From: Lachnospiraceae bacterium UBA4364
GTDB lineage: Bacteria > Bacillota > Clostridia > Lachnospirales > Lachnospiraceae
Assembly (NCBI GenBank): GCA_002393955.1
Contig: DGSK01000019.1
Span: 9,290 to 38,294 of the forward strand
DNA: 29,005 nucleotides
Reading direction: 5' to 3'
A program made the position numbers and the translations under genes. This document shows positions 1 to 7,468 of this stretch, piece after piece (position 1 is the stretch's first letter; each line of letters opens with the position of its first letter). The notes below the pieces were generated by a model. It did no database searches. It saw only the letters and a list, made by a program, of their open reading frames with translations, and was not told the DNA's origin.

Positions 1-257
1 GCGTAGTTCTGGAATACCATCGCGATATCACGATCCTTAGGCTCTACATCGTTAACCAGTCTGTCGCCGATACGAAGCTCACCGGAAGAGATATCCTCAA
101 GACCTGCGATCATACGAAGAGTTGTTGACTTACCGCATCCTGAAGGTCCAACGAAGATGATGAACTCCTGGTCTGCGATTTCAAGGTTGAAATCCTTAAC
201 AGCTTCGAATCCGTTGGGATAAACCTTGCAAATGTTTTTTAATGAAAGACTTGCCAT
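1..257 (-). CDS. Sugar ABC transporter ATP-binding protein, MsmX/UgpC type (N-terminal part; runs off the window)
   Basis: Only the first 85 codons are present. The protein begins MASLSLKNICKVYPNG and contains a perfect Walker A motif (GPSGCGKST, about residues 37-45) and the Q-loop (VFQNYA) at the window edge. The spacing and the phrase LRMIAGLEDISSGEL match the MsmX/MsmK/UgpC family of ATPases, which energise carbohydrate ABC importers from the cytoplasmic face and are often shared by several importers. The ATG at 257-255 is supported by an AGGAGG ribosome site at 264-269. A promoter with a cre-like palindrome lies about 100 bp upstream (355-383), which fits a carbohydrate-regulated gene. 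The signature motif, Walker B and the C-terminal regulatory domain lie outside the window, so the substrate and exact subfamily cannot be determined. Confidence 0.93.
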   Translation of the reverse strand, partial: MASLSLKNICKVYPNGFEAVKDFNLEIADQEFIIFVGPSGCGKSTTLRMIAGLEDISSGELRIGDRLVNDVEPKDRDIAMVFQNY

Positions 258-354
258 TTTTAACCTCCTGAAATTTATAGTTTTTAATTAACAGTTTTCC
301 TTTTCATCTGTCCGTGGTAACCGCACATTGCAGTTACTCAACCTGACATTGGTA

Positions 355-383
355 ATTCTACTTTTTTATGAAAGCACTTTCAA
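355..383 (-). promoter_or_regulatory. Sigma-70-type promoter for the ABC ATPase gene
   Basis: On the minus strand, TTGAAA (378-383) and TAGAAT (355-360) are separated by exactly 17 bp. Initiation would fall near 348, leaving a leader of about 90 nt before the ATG at 257. A cre-like palindrome overlaps the -35 hexamer and spacer. It is the best-formed promoter in the window by hexamers and spacing together, but this is a pattern match only. Confidence 0.65.
369..382 (-). promoter_or_regulatory. cre-like / LacI-family operator palindrome
   Basis: The 14-mer TGAAAGTGCTTTCA (minus strand) is a palindrome except for its two central bases. It fits the catabolite-responsive element consensus TGWNANCGNTNWCA at 13 of 14 positions, missing one base of the central CG. 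It overlaps the -35 box and spacer of the ABC ATPase promoter, a position where CcpA or a local LacI-family repressor would block initiation. Which regulator binds cannot be decided from the sequence. Confidence 0.5.
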
Positions 384-413
384 TTGACCGTTCGACGAAA
401 AAAAGTGAAATGT

Positions 414-432
414 TTTCGTTATTGTAACGAAA
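414..432. repeat. Perfect 8-bp inverted repeat immediately after the EAL gene
   Basis: TTTCGTTA and TAACGAAA flank a 3-base spacer, two bases downstream of the stop codon of the gene ending at 434. On the minus strand it is followed 9 bases later by a run of seven T. It could be a weak AT-rich terminator for the EAL gene or an operator for the next promoter; the stem is too AT-rich for a confident terminator call. Confidence 0.5.
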
Positions 433-433
433 G

Positions 434-3400
434 CTATAAATCGTTATTTGTAACAAGCAGAGTTTCTTTCCCTGCTTCATTTTCCACCTGCGTCTTTATG
501 ATGGATTTCCTAACATCCATACTGCCCTTACCGTCTACTCCGCCAAATGCATAATTCTTCGTACCATTTCCGGTGTAGCGATAGGACACCTCATCCATAA
601 GGATTTCCGAAATACCCTTAAGTGCACCGGTTCCCGTGGCGGTTCCGGCATTTATATCCATATCAACGCCAAGCTCCTTGAACCTGATCACCGCCTTAGC
701 GCCTGCACCGCTTCCGAAAGCAGTATATTCATCAGCCGTCGCTTTACAATGGAAGTAGGTCTTTGACATTCCCATATCAGCATTTCCATTGATCGAGCCT
801 ATGCCGACTCCGGTTCCCCCGAGGAAAGTCATGTCAATATCACAGCTGTTTACATCGAGCTTTATATCACCTTCTACACAGCCTATCCCGGTTCCGGTAT
901 CACTGTTCTGGTGTATTATGTATTTTCCCCGGTAAATATGAATATCCGCGCCCTCAGTGCCGCCTATTCCAACGCCCTTTGTTCCGGCGGTCTCCAGCAG
1001 TATGGTGCCATCCTGGTAAAACTCCATGCAGCCGGCACTTCCGCCTGTAAATCCTATAGCGGCGTACTCCCTGCGGTTTGCCTGTATGGTCAGATCACCG
1101 TCACCCAATACCGTAAGCTGTGCACCTTCCGGCACCATGATGCCTCCGCCGATAAATGTATTTTCCCCGTGGAGCAACAGCGTAAGCTTTGCACCGGGAG
1201 CAATATCTATGCACGGCCCTAATTTCGGACTGACGAGACTTACATTCTCAAGGGTGATCTGCCCGTCATAGCCCTCCTGTATTTCTATCGTCAGCTCTGT
1301 CTTCTGTCCCGGAGTTCCGCTGAGCACATAATCCCTGAAAGAAACTTCCTCACCACCAGATACGATCTTCTGATATCCCTCGCGCACCAGAGATCCGGCA
1401 GAGAGCCTGCTTACTCTCCCTGTCATATATCCTCTGCGGTTTGCTCCTTCCTGGTGTTCTTTCTGATATCTGCATATTTCCTCTGCAATCTTCTGCTCAA
1501 TGTGCTGCAGTATCTCCGGCGACGGTCTTCCGGTATAAAACCCCTGTATAAGGTCACAGCCTAAACCTATGACCGTACGGAGTTCATCTGCGGTTTCCAC
1601 GCCTTCAGCCAGCACCTTTATACCATTATCATGTGAAAAGCTCACTATCTCCCTTACAAAATGCTGTTTGGAAGGGCTGTCCTGTATTCCCGATAAAAGG
1701 GATCGGTCTACCTTAACATAATCCGGCATATACCGGAGCAGATTGGAAGCATTAGAATATCCGGTTCCGTAATCATCAACAGCAGTTCCTATACCCATAT
1801 CCGAGTAACGGGATTTCATAGCAGAAAGCGCCTCGTCATCAAGCTCAGCCTGTTCCGTAAGCTCCACCACTGCCTGTCCGCCACATTCGACCAGCAGTTT
1901 CTCTATGCGTTTTTCATCCTCAGCGGAGAGTTTTGTTCCCGGAATGCTGTTAATAAAAACATGACGATTTCCGAAATCCTCTTTCTTTTCCCGCAGATGT
2001 TCAAGTACATTTATAAAAGTAGCCTTCTCCACATCATGTAGTCTGCGGAGCATATCGGCATATTTTATGATATCAAGAGGTGAGATCTTTCTTTCCGTCC
2101 TGGCACGCATCAAAGCTTCGAATGCATATATGCTTCCATCAGCAGTGCTTACGATAGGCTGGAAATGGTAAGTAAAAAGGTTATCATCAAGTATCCTGTT
2201 TACGCACTCTATTGCTTCTTCGTCTTCCCCGGAGAGCTCCTTTTCACCTGCAAATCCTGCCGGGAATTTTGCCAGCACTCCGGATCTGCGGATTGCCTTC
2301 ATAAGAAGTGTCCGGCGCATGCTCTCCAGACCACTGCAGAATGAAAGTATCCACAGGCGGTAGATCTCATCATAGCTTCGTGTAAAATTCCCATAGCTGA
2401 TCACAGCATATCCAAAATTCCTTGCTCCGAAATAAAGAGGCGTGAATGTATATGAACACGGAGCCTCATGCTCCTCATAAAGCTCAGGTAAAAGTGAAAG
2501 AGAAGAAAAACTTTCTGTCTGCCCTACACGGTCTATGCGTCCGCCTCCCCTGTATGACGCAAGTACCCGGATCATCTGAGCAGGATATGAAGAAACCGTC
2601 ATCGTATCATCATCTGACAGCGACGGATCAGCCCAATCCTTCGGAATACACAAGTGAAAACTGTCAATATCTTTTAACTGATATACATGTGAATACACTG
2701 TATCCACGAAGCCCCTTAAATCCTTTTGTGCGATCATGTCTTCAACAAAATGATTATGGAGCGAATAGAAACCTTCTTCAGAAAGAACCGTGGTCCAGGA
2801 CTCCCTTCTCAGGCTGTTATAAATATGGCCATCATCCTGGCATCCACAGCTTGTACCTATGAAAAGCTCCGTCTCGTCCCTGGATTCATCTACAGACCCA
2901 CCATTCATCAGCCTCACTATGCTTCTGGCAGCTCTTGAGCCTGTTGCTCTTGCGGGAATATATGCACTGGTCAGGGGTTTTGGACTTCTCTGACCCTCAT
3001 CAGATGTATCAAAGCCTATAACAGCTATATCCCCGGGAATCTTTAAACCGGCCGCCACCAGCTCTTCACACAGCCCGATAGCCATAAAGTCATTGGCACA
3101 GGCAACCGCTTCCGGCAGGTCTTCTCTTTTCTTTAGAAGCCGTCCGGCACACTTTTTCCCGCCGGTATACCAGTAATCACCGTAAAAAATCCTGTCATCT
3201 CTTACCGGAAGACCAGCTTCACTCATTACATCCTTATATGCCTGAAGCCTTATCTTTGAGTGCTCATGCCATTTCTTGCCGGTCAGGAATGCAATATCCC
3301 GGTAACCATGCACCTTCACAAGATGCTCTATCAGCTGTTTCACCGGGGTATAACTATCTGTACATATATATGGAAACGTCTTGCTCTCCAGATCCACATA

Positions 3401-3700
3401 GAGTACCGGTCCGTTAAATTCAGCCTTAATCCTGTCCTCGATCTCCCCGGCCATCCCCGGTGTCTGTATAGTGTCAGGCAGTACAACCACAGCGTCAAAA
3501 AGGTCAAAATTAACCAGGGAATAAATTCTTTTATCCCCTTTTTCCCTAGCCTCCGTATCCTGATACTTTAAATACATGGAAAAAATGCAGACATCAAGAT
3601 CAGCTTCAAATGCCTGCTTCAGAAATCCGTCAATAAAACGGCACTGATAGAATTCTTCTGCCTGCCCAAGCAGCAGTGCGATCCTTTTTCTTACTGCCAT
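434..3700 (-). CDS. LacI-type sensor / EAL cyclic-di-GMP phosphodiesterase / beta-helix repeat protein (1088 aa)
   Basis: Residues 5-285 are a LacI/PurR-type ligand-binding domain (IAVIGFDTSDEGQRSP near 225-240) without the usual DNA-binding helix-turn-helix. Residues 290-470 look like the GAF-like linker of clostridial LacI-GGDEF proteins. Residues 505-745 are an EAL domain with every catalytic residue present: E528 (FEALMR), N584, E613, D642-D643 (DDYGTG), K663, E699 and Q719, so cleavage of cyclic-di-GMP is predicted. Residues 800-1073 are Gly-rich and contain about seven tandem units of 26-29 residues (cores such as GVGIGGTEG, GTGIGCVEG, GVGIGSING), resembling the beta-helix repeats of clostridial surface proteins. 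No signal peptide or membrane segment is visible, so it should be cytoplasmic. It starts 12 bp after the HAD gene ends, with no clear Shine-Dalgarno, suggesting translational coupling. A sugar-like ligand probably controls the phosphodiesterase; the role of the C-terminal domain is unknown. Confidence 0.88.
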   Translation of the reverse strand: MAVRKRIALLLGQAEEFYQCRFIDGFLKQAFEADLDVCIFSMYLKYQDTEAREKGDKRIYSLVNFDLFDAVVVLPDTIQTPGMAGEIEDRIKAEFNGPVLYVDLESKTFPYICTDSYTPVKQLIEHLVKVHGYRDIAFLTGKKWHEHSKIRLQAYKDVMSEAGLPVRDDRIFYGDYWYTGGKKCAGRLLKKREDLPEAVACANDFMAIGLCEELVAAGLKIPGDIAVIGFDTSDEGQRSPKPLTSAYIPARATGSRAARSIVRLMNGGSVDESRDETELFIGTSCGCQDDGHIYNSLRRESWTTVLSEEGFYSLHNHFVEDMIAQKDLRGFVDTVYSHVYQLKDIDSFHLCIPKDWADPSLSDDDTMTVSSYPAQMIRVLASYRGGGRIDRVGQTESFSSLSLLPELYEEHEAPCSYTFTPLYFGARNFGYAVISYGNFTRSYDEIYRLWILSFCSGLESMRRTLLMKAIRRSGVLAKFPAGFAGEKELSGEDEEAIECVNRILDDNLFTYHFQPIVSTADGSIYAFEALMRARTERKISPLDIIKYADMLRRLHDVEKATFINVLEHLREKKEDFGNRHVFINSIPGTKLSAEDEKRIEKLLVECGGQAVVELTEQAELDDEALSAMKSRYSDMGIGTAVDDYGTGYSNASNLLRYMPDYVKVDRSLLSGIQDSPSKQHFVREIVSFSHDNGIKVLAEGVETADELRTVIGLGCDLIQGFYTGRPSPEILQHIEQKIAEEICRYQKEHQEGANRRGYMTGRVSRLSAGSLVREGYQKIVSGGEEVSFRDYVLSGTPGQKTELTIEIQEGYDGQITLENVSLVSPKLGPCIDIAPGAKLTLLLHGENTFIGGGIMVPEGAQLTVLGDGDLTIQANRREYAAIGFTGGSAGCMEFYQDGTILLETAGTKGVGIGGTEGADIHIYRGKYIIHQNSDTGTGIGCVEGDIKLDVNSCDIDMTFLGGTGVGIGSINGNADMGMSKTYFHCKATADEYTAFGSGAGAKAVIRFKELGVDMDINAGTATGTGALKGISEILMDEVSYRYTGNGTKNYAFGGVDGKGSMDVRKSIIKTQVENEAGKETLLVTNNDL

Positions 3701-3712
3701 AAGCTTACATTT

Positions 3713-4210
3713 TCATTCCCCGAACTCTCTCTTCCTGATGATCTCCGCCTGATGAATGATCTTTTCTTTCCATTCGTCATCCTGTGCCTCTAACTGATAC
3801 ACATTATATCCAAACTGGCGGCCAAGGGTACATACGATCGCCTCATCATCAATGTGAAGCGAAATGCGGTATCTGCTGGGAAGTTTTTGCGGAAGCGTCT
3901 CTTTATTGTCACGCTGAACTTCTTTCAAGTGTCGATTACCGTTTACTATGCCGTCAAACTTAACATGATAGCATGCAAAGAGCCCGGTTATGTATTGTTC
4001 TGACCTGAAAGATGAAGTATAGACCCACACTTCATATCCCATCTTTTGCAGCGTATTTATCAGTTCCGGTGTGCCCAGACGCAGCCGTTCCTTATATATC
4101 TTATTAAGAGGAAAATGCAGTTCCGGTTCGGTCTTGTGTGTACGAGGCGATACAAAAAGCACCTCATCAAGATCGAAAGAAACACGCATCTTATTGTTAC
4201 TTTTCTGCAT
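3713..4210 (-). CDS. Small HAD-fold protein, paralogue of the HAD half of the upstream fusion (165 aa)
   Basis: The HAD motif I is FDLDEVLF (D13 and D15), motif II is the Thr in WVYTSS (T65), and an acidic motif IV is HIDDE (D121-D122), so the phosphatase-type active site looks intact. The motif I to IV spacing and the short cap are consistent with a soluble HAD phosphohydrolase, but no substrate can be assigned. It is clearly homologous to residues 140-290 of its upstream neighbour (both share the pattern FP-N-IYKER-RLG-P and GY-WVYT), indicating tandem duplication. The ATG at 4210 overlaps the upstream gene by 14 bp and has AGGGG about 10 bases ahead; a second ATG at 4189 would put the protein start just before motif I and is possible but has a poorer ribosome site. 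The EAL protein gene follows 12 bp downstream. Confidence 0.8.
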   Translation of the reverse strand: MQKSNNKMRVSFDLDEVLFVSPRTHKTEPELHFPLNKIYKERLRLGTPELINTLQKMGYEVWVYTSSFRSEQYITGLFACYHVKFDGIVNGNRHLKEVQRDNKETLPQKLPSRYRISLHIDDEAIVCTLGRQFGYNVYQLEAQDDEWKEKIIHQAEIIRKREFGE

Positions 4211-5087
4211 CCGGATATAACCCCTTTATGATGTTTATAACAGCATAGGACCAGCCGTTCTCATCCTCTTTTATCTCTATATCCTGAAAATCCTTTTTAT
4301 CCCTGAAGGAGCGGACCACAAAGTCCTTCTCAATATGAAGGGTCTCTTCATACTTGTTTTCCATGAGTTCCTTGAGCCTCTGCCTTGTAGCCTCATGTTC
4401 CTTCGCTTTCCTGTCCGTCCCGGTAATTATGCCATCCAGTTTGACGGAATATTTTTTAAAATAACTGCTGATATAATCATACGAATAAAGCTTTGCCGTG
4501 TAGACCCATATGTCATAACCGTTTTTGCTCAGAATATGTAAGAGCGAGGGAATCCCCAGTCTGATCCTTTCTTTGTATATCCTGTTTACCGGAAATCCCA
4601 AAGGCTTTTCTGCCGGCACATCATTAGGGTCACAGAATACAATCTCATCCAAGTCTATGGTAACCCTCTTATTATGATTTGAAACCATGAGCATTTTTTT
4701 GACATCGGTTTCCTGTGTGAGATTAATGATGGTTATGGGCACCCTTTTAATGTTTGCCCGCATGGCACCTACCCACCTGTGGTGGCCATTCAGTATCATA
4801 TATCCACTGGGGTGGATCTTCTGCACCATGATAGACTCATCCCAAGGGGTATCTTTTACCTTGCCTGTTGTTCTGAATTTACTCTCATAATTTGCAATGA
4901 TCGAATAATTCGGGCCTATATTGGGAAAGCTGAATTCATCATCAGGATTAGGATGCAAGTCAGCAGTTTTAGCAGACCTGATAATGGCACGTTCTAACAG
5001 ACTTGCCTTGAGCGGAACATATACCCCCTCGTATTTGTTTACCTCTTTTGCCAGAAGTTTTTTTAAGTCTTCATTTGAGATTGCCAT
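4197..5087 (-). CDS. ParB/sulfiredoxin-like domain fused to a HAD-fold domain (296 aa)
   Basis: Residues 20-125 contain the pattern MILNGHHRWVGAMR (NGHHRW at 100-105) followed by VPITII, the hallmark of the ParB/Srx nucleotide-binding fold, which includes CTPases (ParB), sulfiredoxin and the serine kinases SerK/SbnI. Residues 142-290 are a HAD domain with motif I IDLDEIVF (D145, D147) and T197 in WVYTAK. Its motif IV region reads HIEKD where the neighbouring paralogue has HIDDE, so the metal site may be weakened. A ribosome site (AAAGGAAGG) supports the ATG at 5087. It sits 53 bp downstream of the GNAT gene and overlaps the next HAD gene by 14 bp. The kinase-like plus phosphatase-like pairing suggests turnover of a phosphorylated small molecule, but this is inference; no substrate is visible. 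Confidence 0.8.
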   Translation of the reverse strand: MAISNEDLKKLLAKEVNKYEGVYVPLKASLLERAIIRSAKTADLHPNPDDEFSFPNIGPNYSIIANYESKFRTTGKVKDTPWDESIMVQKIHPSGYMILNGHHRWVGAMRANIKRVPITIINLTQETDVKKMLMVSNHNKRVTIDLDEIVFCDPNDVPAEKPLGFPVNRIYKERIRLGIPSLLHILSKNGYDIWVYTAKLYSYDYISSYFKKYSVKLDGIITGTDRKAKEHEATRQRLKELMENKYEETLHIEKDFVVRSFRDKKDFQDIEIKEDENGWSYAVINIIKGLYPDAEK

Positions 5088-5140
5088 GGCACCTTCCTTT
5101 CTCTACCCCCATTCAAAACAGTCTCAACAGACAGTATTCA

Positions 5141-5599
5141 TCATAATGCCATCACATATATCTGGCAAGGATTTGCCTCATCCCAGTATTCCGGGAATAC
5201 TTCAAACTCCTTAAAGCCCCATGCTATATATGCACGGTTCGTACGGTCATAATCCTCATACATCCCCATCTTCACGGTCTTTACCTGGATAAAGCTGTAT
5301 CCGGCATCCGCTGCAGCTTTCCTGGCACTTTCAAAAAGCTTACGCCCCACACCCTGACTGTGGAATTCCTTAAGCACGCCCATTACCGCAAGTTCCATGG
5401 TAGCATCTCCGGTTTCCTTAAGATATAAAAATCCGACAGGTCTTTCGCCATCATATGCCGCAAAAAATATTTTTCCGGGGCTGTCCGAAATATAACCCTC
5501 CCTTGATTCCGTAACCTCAAACCACTCTGTAAGTGACTCAAGTATTGTACGGCTTATCTCTTTTTTCTTTTCGTCATCTTTTATCCAGATAATTTCCAT
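5141..5599 (-). CDS. GNAT-family N-acetyltransferase (152 aa)
   Basis: The acetyl-CoA binding motif A is well formed: VMGVLKEFHSQGVGRKLFE, with the pyrophosphate-binding Q-x-x-G-x-G/R pattern at residues 82-87, followed by an alpha helix and the motif B region RTNRAYIAWGFKEFE. The length is normal for a single-domain GNAT. The ATG at 5599 is preceded by AGAGGGG. The gene lies 38 bp after the aminotransferase and 53 bp before the ParB-HAD fusion, all on the same strand, so it is probably in their operon. The acceptor substrate (amine, antibiotic or protein N-terminus) cannot be inferred. Confidence 0.88.
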   Translation of the reverse strand: MEIIWIKDDEKKKEISRTILESLTEWFEVTESREGYISDSPGKIFFAAYDGERPVGFLYLKETGDATMELAVMGVLKEFHSQGVGRKLFESARKAAADAGYSFIQVKTVKMGMYEDYDRTNRAYIAWGFKEFEVFPEYWDEANPCQIYVMAL

Positions 5600-5637
5600 T
5601 ACCGTATCGCCCCTCTGTTTTTACCGCACCCCTGTAT

Positions 5638-6798
5638 TTATATTATACCACTTTCCTTCACGGCCTTTAGAGCCTCTGCAATCTCTTCCGGCGGGAGCAC
5701 AAGCGCAAACCTGACATATCCCTCACCATGAGGTCCGAAGCTTGCCCCGGGGGTGCAGAGTACACCAGCCTTATTCAGCAGGTCCATGCAGAACTCCATA
5801 CTTGAAGTATATGTCTCGGGGATTGGAGCCCATACAAACATGCTGCCCTTCGTATCCGGTATATTCCATTCTATTGCCCTTGCACCTCCGCAAAGAGCAT
5901 CACGGCGCGCCTGATAGTCAGCACACTGTTCCACCACCATTTCGGTGGGGCCTTCAAGCGCAGCTATGGCTGCCTTCTGTATAGGCAGGAACATTCCGAA
6001 ATCAATCTGGCTCCTCAAAAGCTTAACCGCATCAACCACATCCTTCCTCCCGATCAGGAAGCTTATGCGGGCACCGGTCACATTAAAGGATTTGGACAGA
6101 CTGAAAAACTCAACTCCCACATCCATTGCACCTTCGGCAGCAAGAAAGCTTCCGCCCTTTATCCCGTCAAATATGATGTCGCTGTATGCATTGTCATGGA
6201 CTATGAGCACATCATATTTTTTAGCCCATGCGACAATCTCATCATATATTCCTGCTCTCGCAATGGAGCCCACCGGATTAGCCGGGAGACTCACTATCAT
6301 GTACTTGGCCCTGCGTGCCACATCCTCTGGTATATCCTCAAGATACGGCAGGAAATCATGCTCCTTTGAAAGAGGATAGTACCAGGGCTCAGCCTCTGCT
6401 AAGAAACTCCCTGCCTGAAATACAGGATAGCAGGGATCCGGCAGAAGAACCACATCCCCTTTATTGCAAAGGGCAAGTGCTAAATGTCCCACGCCCTCCT
6501 GGGTACCGTAGCAGCTCATGACCTGCTCCGGTCCTATGGTGACACCGTATCTTTTTTTATAATAAGCACATACGGCTTCCAGCAGTTCGGGCAGATCGCG
6601 AAGTGCATACTTCCAGTTTTCAGGATCTGCCGCCGCCTCCGTCAGTGCTTTCCGTATATGCTCCGGAGTCCTAAAATCCGGAGTGCCCACGCTAAGGTTG
6701 TATATCTTACGGCCATGAGCCTCCAGCTCCAGCTTCTTATTGTTGAGGGAGGCAAATATTTCCTCCCCGAAACGGTCAAGTCTGTCTGCAAATTTCAT
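5638..6798 (-). CDS. PLP-dependent class I/II aminotransferase (386 aa)
   Basis: A fold-type I aminotransferase. It shows the N-terminal signature LSVGTPDFRTPEHI, the substrate/PLP Asn in SLPANPVG, the Asp in VHDNAYSD, the PLP-lysine motif SLSKSFNVTGAR (Lys236 from the start used here) and the carboxylate-binding Arg in YVRFAL. It resembles the LL-diaminopimelate/alanine/aspartate aminotransferase branch, but lacks enough diagnostic residues for me to choose one. The start at 6798 is preferred over an ATG at 6816 because a GGGAGG ribosome site lies five bases before it, whereas the upstream ATG has none. It heads a probable operon with GNAT, ParB-HAD, HAD and EAL genes, behind a 140-bp intergenic region with a promoter and direct repeats. 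Confidence 0.9.
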   Translation of the reverse strand: MKFADRLDRFGEEIFASLNNKKLELEAHGRKIYNLSVGTPDFRTPEHIRKALTEAAADPENWKYALRDLPELLEAVCAYYKKRYGVTIGPEQVMSCYGTQEGVGHLALALCNKGDVVLLPDPCYPVFQAGSFLAEAEPWYYPLSKEHDFLPYLEDIPEDVARRAKYMIVSLPANPVGSIARAGIYDEIVAWAKKYDVLIVHDNAYSDIIFDGIKGGSFLAAEGAMDVGVEFFSLSKSFNVTGARISFLIGRKDVVDAVKLLRSQIDFGMFLPIQKAAIAALEGPTEMVVEQCADYQARRDALCGGARAIEWNIPDTKGSMFVWAPIPETYTSSMEFCMDLLNKAGVLCTPGASFGPHGEGYVRFALVLPPEEIAEALKAVKESGII

Positions 6799-6803
6799 TT
6801 TAT

Positions 6804-6809
6804 CCTCCC
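6804..6809 (-). promoter_or_regulatory. Ribosome binding site fixing the aminotransferase start
   Basis: GGGAGG on the minus strand, five bases (ATAAA) before the ATG at 6798. It decides against the in-frame ATG at 6816, which lies upstream of this site. Confidence 0.75.
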
Positions 6810-6835
6810 GCTGCATACCTTATGATATGTTATAA

Positions 6836-6875
6836 AAAACTTTTCAATTATTCTTTTAAGTAAAACTTTTTAATT
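6836..6875. repeat. Two 14-bp direct repeats in the aminotransferase leader
   Basis: AAAACTTTTCAATT (6836-6849) and AAAACTTTTTAATT (6862-6875) differ at one base and are spaced by 26 bp. A degenerate third copy (AAAACTAACTCAATT) starts at 6902. They lie between the predicted promoter and the start codon, a possible regulator-binding array; AT-rich chance similarity is the alternative. Confidence 0.45.
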
Positions 6876-6885
6876 GTACTTCTAA

Positions 6886-6914
6886 ATTATGAGCACTCAG
6901 TAAAACTAACTCAA
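6886..6914 (-). promoter_or_regulatory. Candidate promoter of the aminotransferase-to-EAL operon
   Basis: TTGAGT (6909-6914) and CATAAT (6886-6891) on the minus strand, spacer 17 bp. It would initiate near 6879 and give a leader of about 80 nt that contains the AAAACTTTT direct repeats. Confidence 0.45.
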
Positions 6915-6938
6915 TTTAGTCTCGCAAGCATCCTGTAC

Positions 6939-7400
6939 TCAATACAGCTGTTTTCCGGTGCTCTTATTATAGTCATCAAACAGCTTTAAACATTCTTCCC
7001 GGTCTTCTTCCACTACCGGCATGATCTCTGTCTCACCTGCTATATAGTCATAAAACCTGTCATCCCTGAAGCCTATCCCGTCCGTGTCCTTGCGGTTGCA
7101 GCCGTATCGCACCTCACTTATATTCGCCCAGAGTGAAGCACCTAAGCACATGGGACATGGCTCGGCTGTAGTATACAGTATGCTTCCGCTTAAGTCATGA
7201 GTGCCCGCCTTTCTGCAGGCATCCCTTATGGCCTCCACTTCACCATGGCAGGTAGGGTCTTTTTTCAAAAGTACTCTGTTATGTCCCCGGCCGATTATCT
7301 TTCCGTCCTTAACGATCACACAGCCAAAAGGTCCGCCGTCACCGGCATTTATCCCGTCATAGGCTTCTTTTATGGCTTCCTGCATGTAGCTGTCACTCAT
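6939..7400 (-). CDS. guaD: Guanine-deaminase-like nucleoside/base deaminase (153 aa)
   Basis: A zinc-dependent cytidine-deaminase-fold enzyme. The zinc ligand and catalytic motif is CHGEVEAI (His52, Glu54) and the second motif is PCPMC (Cys82, Cys85). The order GGPFGCVIVKDGKIIGRGHN, then the two zinc motifs, then AEPCPMCLGASLWA and FRDDRFYDYI, and the overall length closely match Bacillus GuaD guanine deaminase, which converts guanine to xanthine; tRNA adenosine deaminase is less likely because the C-terminal region resembles GuaD. The ATG at 7400 is chosen over one at 7439 because AGAGG lies just upstream and the length then matches the family. The gene lies 68 bp downstream of nadE and probably shares its transcript, a purine-salvage companion to NAD synthesis. 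Confidence 0.82.
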   Translation of the reverse strand: MSDSYMQEAIKEAYDGINAGDGGPFGCVIVKDGKIIGRGHNRVLLKKDPTCHGEVEAIRDACRKAGTHDLSGSILYTTAEPCPMCLGASLWANISEVRYGCNRKDTDGIGFRDDRFYDYIAGETEIMPVVEEDREECLKLFDDYNKSTGKQLY

Positions 7401-7404
7401 ATTT

Positions 7405-7409
7405 CCTCT
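7405..7409 (-). promoter_or_regulatory. Ribosome binding site fixing the guaD-like start
   Basis: AGAGG on the minus strand, four bases before the ATG at 7400. The longer frame beginning at 7439 has no comparable site. Confidence 0.65.
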
Positions 7410-7468
7410 TTCTGCAGCTTTAATGGCTGCGCATAGCAAACTTAATGCTCCTTATCTGCTATGTCAAT

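Noticed and set aside
6799..6816. A longer start for the aminotransferase
   Set aside because: The GGGAGG site lies inside this stretch and points to the ATG at 6798.
7401..7439. A longer start for the guanine-deaminase-like gene
   Set aside because: No ribosome site upstream; AGAGG before 7400 and the family's usual length favour the shorter form.
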